A DNA stretch of 64,000 bases from Artocarpus heterophyllus (taxonomy: Eukaryota; Streptophyta; Magnoliopsida; Rosales; Moraceae), in contig CM046341.1 in assembly GCA_025403435.1 (NCBI GenBank), positions 2,799,183-2,863,182 on the forward strand. The letters are read 5' to 3'. The translations under genes were made by a program, and so were the position numbers. Below the pieces are notes generated by a model. That model did no database searches. It was not told the DNA's origin and was given only the letters and a program-made list of their open reading frames with translations. Shown here piece by piece: positions 58,401-64,000 of this stretch (positions are counted from its first letter, which is position 1; every line of letters begins with the position of its first letter).

Positions 58401-61150
58401 ATGCGTTCTTTGATCAAGGCAATTCAATTATCATTGGCAATAAGTTTTGTCATTTCAATCGCCTTGCCAAAGATTGTCCATGGCTTGGAACCCAAAGCTG
58501 TGATTGACTCCCCTCTATTGACCCAACAAGTCGGCACCAACCGGACGATTAAGGTCAATATCAACGGAGACGGGGAATTCAAATCCCATCCAAGCAGCCA
58601 TAGATTCCGTTCCCATCGGCAATTCTCAATGGATCATCATCCACGTTAGGAAAGGGGTATACAGGTAACACAATTTTCCTCTCTCTTTTTTTTTTTTTTT
58701 TTCTCTATTTCATGTCATTTTATGATCAATAAAAGATTAATAAAGACTAACATGTTTATTGTTTATTTTTATTTTTTTGGTGGTAGAGAGAAAGTGCATA
58801 TACCAGAGAACAAGCCATATATATTTTTGAGAGGGAATGGCAAAGGAAGGACTGACATTGTTTGGTCTCAAAGCTCAGATGACAATGTGGGAGTCTGCAA
58901 CCTTCAAGGTGGAATCTAACAACTTCATTGCCTTTGGAGTTAGCTTCAAGGTTTGTTCCTTAGTTTCCCTTTAATTTCCTCTTATCATTAATTACTATGC
59001 TTTTTTTTATAATATTATCTCTAGATAACACTTATTTTTAAATGGATTTTGTGAAATTGGTTTTTAGATCCTTTTTGCTATTTGAAAATTACGTCAAAAT
59101 TGTCCGAGGAACACGTTTGTTATCTTGTTCACAAAATTTTTCTGCTTTTTATGTTTTTGCTTCACATAGAACTTCTAACATGTTTTATAATTCAAACAAA
59201 AAAAAAAGCCGGGAAAAAATTAAATTTCGGGTTGGTTCTCAAGGAACTTTACCTTTATATGGATTTATTTAAAGAGTTTAAGAAAAATACTATCAACATT
59301 TTGCATGCATGCAACAATTGATTTTTTTCCCCTAAAAAATCATACACAACAATTGATTTGCCATGCAATAATTGATAAATGACATTTAAATAATGTGCAT
59401 GAAAGAAAATTTATGATTCAACTATCATGTTAATTAGTGATCATAAGAACTACAATATTATTTAGACACCGTCTATTCATAATAGGACGTAGGCCTCACA
59501 TAAACAATTCACACATATATAAGACTTACCACTTTATGATTGATACTAAAAACAGTCGTTTGAATGCCGTATCTCAGAATCAACGCCTACACAACTACTT
59601 GGAATTTCGAAGCCTCAAAGGAAAAATGCTAAAAGCTGTTGAAAATTATCATCTTCATTCATGTTTTTTATGCATGCGTTTGCAGAATGAAGCTCCAACT
59701 GGGATGGCATATACATCTCAAAACCAGTCAGTGGCAGCATTTGTGGCAGCAGACAACGTTGCATTTTGCCACTGTGGATTCTACAGCACTCACAACACTC
59801 CCTTTGATTACAAAGGCAGGCATTACTACGACAATTGCTACATCCAAGGCTCTGTTGACTTCATCTTTGGCCGTGCTAAATCTGTCTTCCATGTAAGTAT
59901 ATGTACTGAACTTTTTTTCTTTTCCTTTTTTTTTTCCAGTCTAATCTTGTTATACATCTAAGAATATCTCCAATAAAAATCCTAAATTCTTAAGCTAATT
60001 ATTTATGCTAAAATTAAATATTTGGGTTTTCAAAAAAAAAAAAAAAAAAACTCTGATCCAGTATGCAATGCTGTGATTTGGTGTTAATTTTTGCACCAAG
60101 TATAATATATGTTAAATATGTTAATATTTGAGTTTTTTAATACTGATGTGATCCTAATTTTTTAATGCCTTATTATGCTAAAATTTAATTTAAGAAAAAA
60201 AAAACCACTCTTCAAATCCAATGCAATGCCATATTTTAGTGTTAATTTCTGCACCAGGTATGACATATGCTCTGGTAACTTATTGTTAATCTATTGATTT
60301 TTTGCTGAATATTTCTAAAAAAACAATATTATTATGATTAAAATTTTGTCGCTCTCCAAATATAGGATTTAAGATAAACATAGAATAGTATATCAAATAT
60401 ATTATTTTTACACTCTTTGAATTGAATAGAGATATTAATATATGCATCAAGAACCCCTTCACAAAGAATATACGTATCAAGAATATGATCTTATGGAATA
60501 TTGTCATAATCAAAATATTAACTGTGTGATTACAAATCTTGGGATTGCAGAGCTGTGAGATATTTGTGATATCAGACAAGAGGTTATCAATTAGTGGGTC
60601 CATCACGGCCCATAATAAGGAGAATCCAACAGATGAAAGTGGGTTTGTGTTTATCAAAGGTAAGGTTTATGGAACTGATGGTGTCTACTTGGGAAGAGCC
60701 AAGGCTCCCTATTCCAGGACTCTTTTTGCAAAGACTTATCTCTCGAGGACCATTGTCCCATCTGGCTGGACCAACTGAAGCCATCAGGGCAGCACAGAGT
60801 AAGACAATCTTATCCAATGTAAACGTATCAGTACTGTCACATGACAATAATATTTGACTCTTTCTTAACATAATTACACTAATTTTATTTTTATAATTAA
60901 AAAATGTACTATAATTTTACGTCTCAAAACGTGAAAACTAAATCTAGTAGCTAATAAGTCGTTATTTTTGTGGGGATACAGGAATTTGTTCCATGCGGAG
61001 TACAAGACGCATGGGCTAGGAGCGCAGTCCGACGACCACTCGCCGTGGTCGAAGCAGCTGACGAAAGAAGAGGTTGCCCCCTTCCTCTCCATTGATTTCA
61101 TCGATGGCAAGGAATGGCTTCCAGTTTGGTTTGAAGTTCATGATTCATGA
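58401..61150 (+). pseudogene. Pectinesterase (pectin methylesterase) pseudogene
   Basis: The family de-esterifies cell-wall pectin. Exons by splice sites: 58401-58664, 58787-58950, 59686-59892, 60551-60798, 60982-61150; about 349 aa if unbroken, with no PMEI pro-domain. Signal peptide about 1-28 (LSLAISFVISIALP). Motifs: INGDGEFKS, KPYIFLRGNGKGRTDIVW, CGFYSTHNTPFDYKGRHYY (HNT where most members have QDT), IQGSVDFIFGRAKS (second catalytic Asp kept), YLGRAKAPYSR (catalytic Arg). Three lesions: an extra C near 58573, an extra base near 58890 in DNVGV, and TGG to TGA at 60776 in GWTN-stop. The last exon still reads NLFHAEYKTHG to EWLPVWFEV. Three independent breaks make an assembly artefact unlikely. 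Confidence 0.9.
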
Positions 61151-61824
61151 AGGAAAAGTCATAGACAAAAAACAAAAAACAAAGGACTGTACGTAAAACA
61201 TTTATATTTCTGACATGGATTTCCGTTATGGCATTCTCTTGAGTAATATTTCGATTGTTATTTACCAAATTTTCCTTTCTACTTTTAGTTTAAGTTCGCT
61301 AATTACAAGTTGTGCACTATACATATGATATGTACTTACTTATGCTTAATTAGAAGAAGTGAATTGTTTGGTTTGGAAAGCGGATTGGATCAGCTACCAA
61401 ACTGTTCATACAATTTTTATAACCTATATAGTGACTAGAAGATTTGGTTTTAAGCACTGTTATATATTAATATTGTTGATCATAATAATTCACATGTGAC
61501 TTGACCATATATTATGGCACAAACTATCATATAATGTTATATATGACAATCTATAACTAGTGATAATTAGTATTTTTTTTATATTGGTTTTTACGCATGA
61601 AAGAAGCAATTGAAAGCTATAGGTATATTTCGGGAAAAATAAAATAAAATAAATTTAAATAAGAGAGAAGCTCTTCGTTTATTTTAGTATGTAAGGAAAA
61701 CATTGCATGAAAACAGGACAACTACGGAACTCACGACATTGCCTTCTTCTTTTTTTTTAGCTTAAATCCATAACATATGCTCAATATATATTAGATCGTA
61801 TAATAGCTAGCTAAACTTTTGGAA
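61151..61824. other. Spacer between pectinesterase and glycine-rich protein genes
   Basis: AT-rich, holds the convergent 3' flanks of both genes. Nothing else seen. Confidence 0.5.
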
Positions 61825-62955
61825 TTAAAATCCGCCACCAGCTCCTCCACCGGCACCTCCACCAAAACCACCCCCTCCGCCAGCACCACCGCCGCCAGCT
61901 CCTCCTCCAAAGCCTCCACCGCCTCCTTTCCCACCTCCAAAACCTCCACCAACGCCGCCACCAGTTCCTCCGCCTGCACCACCACCAAAACCTCCTCCAG
62001 CACCACCACCGGAGCCACCACCACCGCCAACTCCTCCACCAAAACCTCCGCCTTTGCCACCACCTGCTCCACCACCGGCACCACCACCTGCTCCCCCACC
62101 AGCACCGCCACCACCACCTGCTCCGCCACCTTTACCACCTCCAAACCCACCGCCAGTGCCGCCACCTGCTCCCCCACCAGCACCGCCACCTGCTCCCCCA
62201 CCAGCACCGCCACCACCACCTGCTCCGCCACCTTTACCACCTCCAAACCCACCGCCAGTGCCGCCACCTGCTCCCCCACCAACACCGCCACCTGCTCCGC
62301 CACCTTTACCACCTCCAAACCCACCGCCAGTGCCGCCACCTGCTCCCCCACCAGCACCGCCACCTGCTCCGCCACCTTTACCACCTCCAAACCCACCACC
62401 AGTGCCGCCACCTGCTCCCCCACCAGCACCGCCACCACCACCAACTCCGCCTCCTACCCCACCACCGTTTCCACCTCCAAAGCCACCACCGGCACCACCA
62501 CCTGCTCCACCGCCAGTGCCACCACCACCACCAACTCCACCTCCTACACCGCCGCCTTTTCCACCTCCAAAGCCACCACCACCGCCAGTACCACCACCTG
62601 CTCCACCTCCACCTCCAACTCCTCCTCCAACACCACCTCCGTTGCCACCTCCAAAACCACCACCGGCACCAGCACCACCACCAGCGCCACCTCCTAGACC
62701 ACCACCAGCACCACCTCCAGCGCCACCACCACCACCCTTACCACCTCCAAAACCACCACCAAGACCGCTACCACCTCCAGCTCCACCACCAACTCCGCCA
62801 CCCCCTCCGGCGCCGCCGCCAAACCCACCGCCGAGCCCACCATCAGAAAACGTTTCCTTCTCAAGTCTCCGACATTGGGCCACTCCAATCAAAAACACAA
62901 ACAACACAAAAGCAACCAAAACCCCAACATGTTTAGAAAAAGAAAACCTTCCCAT
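61825..62955 (-). CDS. Secreted glycine-rich protein (GGX-repeat, cell-wall type)
   Basis: ATG at 62955, single exon, 376 aa. An N-terminal signal peptide (HVGVLVAFVLFVFLIGVAQC) is followed by RRLEKETFSD and then nearly pure Gly-Gly-Gly-X blocks (X is Ala, Phe, Val, Lys, Thr or Ser), ending GGGF. This is the class I structural GRP pattern associated with plant cell walls. FGGGKGGG modules recur about every 20-34 residues. The opposite strand of the repeat reads as poly-proline, but has no signal peptide or gene structure. The only intact structural gene beside the broken pectinesterase. Expression pattern not deducible. Confidence 0.85.
   Translation of the reverse strand: MGRFSFSKHVGVLVAFVLFVFLIGVAQCRRLEKETFSDGGLGGGFGGGAGGGGGVGGGAGGGSGLGGGFGGGKGGGGGAGGGAGGGLGGGAGGGAGAGGGFGGGNGGGVGGGVGGGGGAGGGTGGGGGFGGGKGGGVGGGVGGGGGTGGGAGGGAGGGFGGGNGGGVGGGVGGGGGAGGGAGGGTGGGFGGGKGGGAGGGAGGGAGGGTGGGFGGGKGGGAGGGVGGGAGGGTGGGFGGGKGGGAGGGGGAGGGAGGGAGGGAGGGTGGGFGGGKGGGAGGGGGAGGGAGGGAGGGAGGGKGGGFGGGVGGGGGSGGGAGGGFGGGAGGGTGGGVGGGFGGGKGGGGGFGGGAGGGGAGGGGGFGGGAGGGAGGGF
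62108..62440 (-). repeat. Tandem repeats inside the glycine-rich gene
   Basis: About four units of 60-103 bases share CACCTTTACCACCTCCAAAC and CCAGTGCCGCCACCTGCTCC (near 62127, 62230, 62303 and 62375). They encode repeated GGGTGGGFGGGKGGG modules and differ in length by whole GGX codon blocks, so the frame is kept. Confidence 0.8.
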
Positions 62956-63027
62956 ATTTTCCTAAATGAAAACACAAGCAGAAAAACAAAAGGTAATTGA
63001 GTTGAGAGGCACATTCTAAAGCAACAT

Positions 63028-63036
63028 ACTTATAGT
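63028..63036 (-). promoter_or_regulatory. Putative TATA box of the glycine-rich gene
   Basis: ACTATAAGT on the minus strand, about 75 bases upstream of the ATG at 62955. Confidence 0.4.
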
Positions 63037-64000
63037 ACAAGCATAAGGGTACACATAAATGCATGCAGTTGGGGATGCATTGCAACAGGGTACGTGCATG
63101 AATAATGATGTGTTTTTCTACAGGCAAGGCCACCACCAGGGCGATTAATTAGTGAAATGGGCACAAAATTCAACTCGTTTTGAAAATGGAAGCCCAAATT
63201 GGAAGTCATCACCAAGATATCATAAATGTGGGTTTGCCCAGCTGTTCAACTACTCTGATAGTACACCACACGACACAGTAGCATGTACTTGCCTATTGCC
63301 TAATCTCATCTCACTAGTCTTTCTCTTCCACCGTCACTCGCTCATAACTGGTTTATGTGCATGGAAAGTGACAAGCAATTTCACAAAGATCTTGGCTGTC
63401 TTTAGGGTTATTTTTGACGCAGAGGTATATGACATTTTTAAAAGTATACGACCAAATTTTTTTTAAATTAGATAAATAGCTGTTTATTAATGACAAACTC
63501 TGTTAAACTCAAAGTATATCAATGATAAACTTGACAAGATTATCAAAGTTTGTTATTGATAAATAACCATTTATTTAATTTTAAAAAGTTATAGTCATTA
63601 ATTTTTAAAGAAGTCGTTAAAATTAATATTTTGCTGAACTAACCGACAGTGTATCATAGATGCAATATTTAATATTAATTGACGTAACAATTTTAAAGAA
63701 TTTTATTACTTGAAAATTTACAACTTATAAATAAGTCGGCATTGAAAATAAGAGATCCCTAGCATTACATATTCTCTAGAATGGAGTTATGTTCAATTGA
63801 ATACGACTCATTATGATGTGGAAGTATGAGATAACTGACTAAAATCTTTGACTAATTTAAAGATATATAATTTTTTATTCTTTTTTATTGATTGATGCAT
63901 TTTTAAGGGATATTTATGTTTATTTTCTGGTTGTCAGCAATTTACAAAACTATACGATTTAGTCATATAAATCAGATATTTACTCAATGGTCTATATACT
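63037..64000. other. Upstream flank of the glycine-rich gene, no further gene seen
   Basis: AT-rich. A short internal inverted similarity lies near 63480-63560 (TAATGACAAACTCTGTTAA and TTATCAAAGTTTGTTATTGA). No recognisable coding sequence up to the window end. Confidence 0.45.

Noticed and set aside
61819..62697. Ser/Thr-rich open frame over the same repeat
   Set aside because: Another frame of the GGX repeat; low complexity alone keeps it open.
62054..62965. Long proline-rich open frame on the plus strand (about 300 residues)
   Set aside because: It is the antisense of the glycine-rich repeat. It has no signal peptide or gene structure, whereas the minus strand has a clean signal peptide and stop.
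1..64000. CRISPR arrays, operons, rRNA or complete tRNA genes
   Set aside because: None seen; the sequence is plant nuclear DNA. Only SINE-like tRNA-derived fragments were noted.

Overview
This is eudicot nuclear DNA. Genes carry short introns, TIR-type NLR resistance genes are present (monocots lack them), and plant LTR retrotransposons, MITEs and long AT-rich gaps fill the rest. The species cannot be named from the sequence.

Layout. (1) 1-6472: the 5' end of a Ty3/gypsy element (gag, tRNA-Asp-type PBS, 5' LTR, minus strand) abuts a decayed Ty1/copia element (minus strand) that keeps its 5' LTR but no 3' LTR. (2) 6476-38000: a cluster of TIR-NB-LRR (TNL) genes, all on the minus strand. TNL1 (7125-11908) is intact in six exons. 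TNL2 (17362-22150) is a near-identical copy in a roughly 5.9 kb duplication and has one frameshift in the NB-ARC. TNL3 (23723-27707, with a probable TIR exon at 34426-34898 across a 6.7 kb intron full of old repeats) has a one-base loss in the LRR. Two further NB-ARC remnants lie at 35520-37690. A second copia fragment and other repeats separate TNL1 from TNL2. (3) 39164-48671: an ECHIA-like enoyl-CoA hydratase/isomerase gene (three exons, one-base frameshift), a decayed gypsy fragment, a MITE, and an intact five-exon GDSL esterase/lipase gene with a GC-AG intron. (4) 48672-64000: mostly AT-rich spacer holding a class III peroxidase pseudogene, a roughly 720 bp TIR element, a pectinesterase pseudogene (two frameshifts and a stop), and an intact secreted glycine-rich protein gene.

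The most interesting feature is the last exon shared by all three TNLs. After the usual post-LRR C-JID domain it continues in frame into a zf-RVT-like zinc-knuckle domain, otherwise typical of the C-terminus of LINE reverse transcriptases, and ends in a basic PKRAK motif. By eye this tail is more conserved between the diverged paralogs than the C-JID beside it, which suggests a retroelement-derived integrated domain kept by selection. A second theme is that three unrelated LTRs all carry clusters of the same kind of GC-rich palindrome (GCGCCTAGGCGC or GCGCCGCGGCGC type).

The GDSL gene, the glycine-rich protein gene and TNL1 are the only full-length genes without visible lesions. Exon limits below come from reading splice consensus and phase by eye; there is no transcript evidence.
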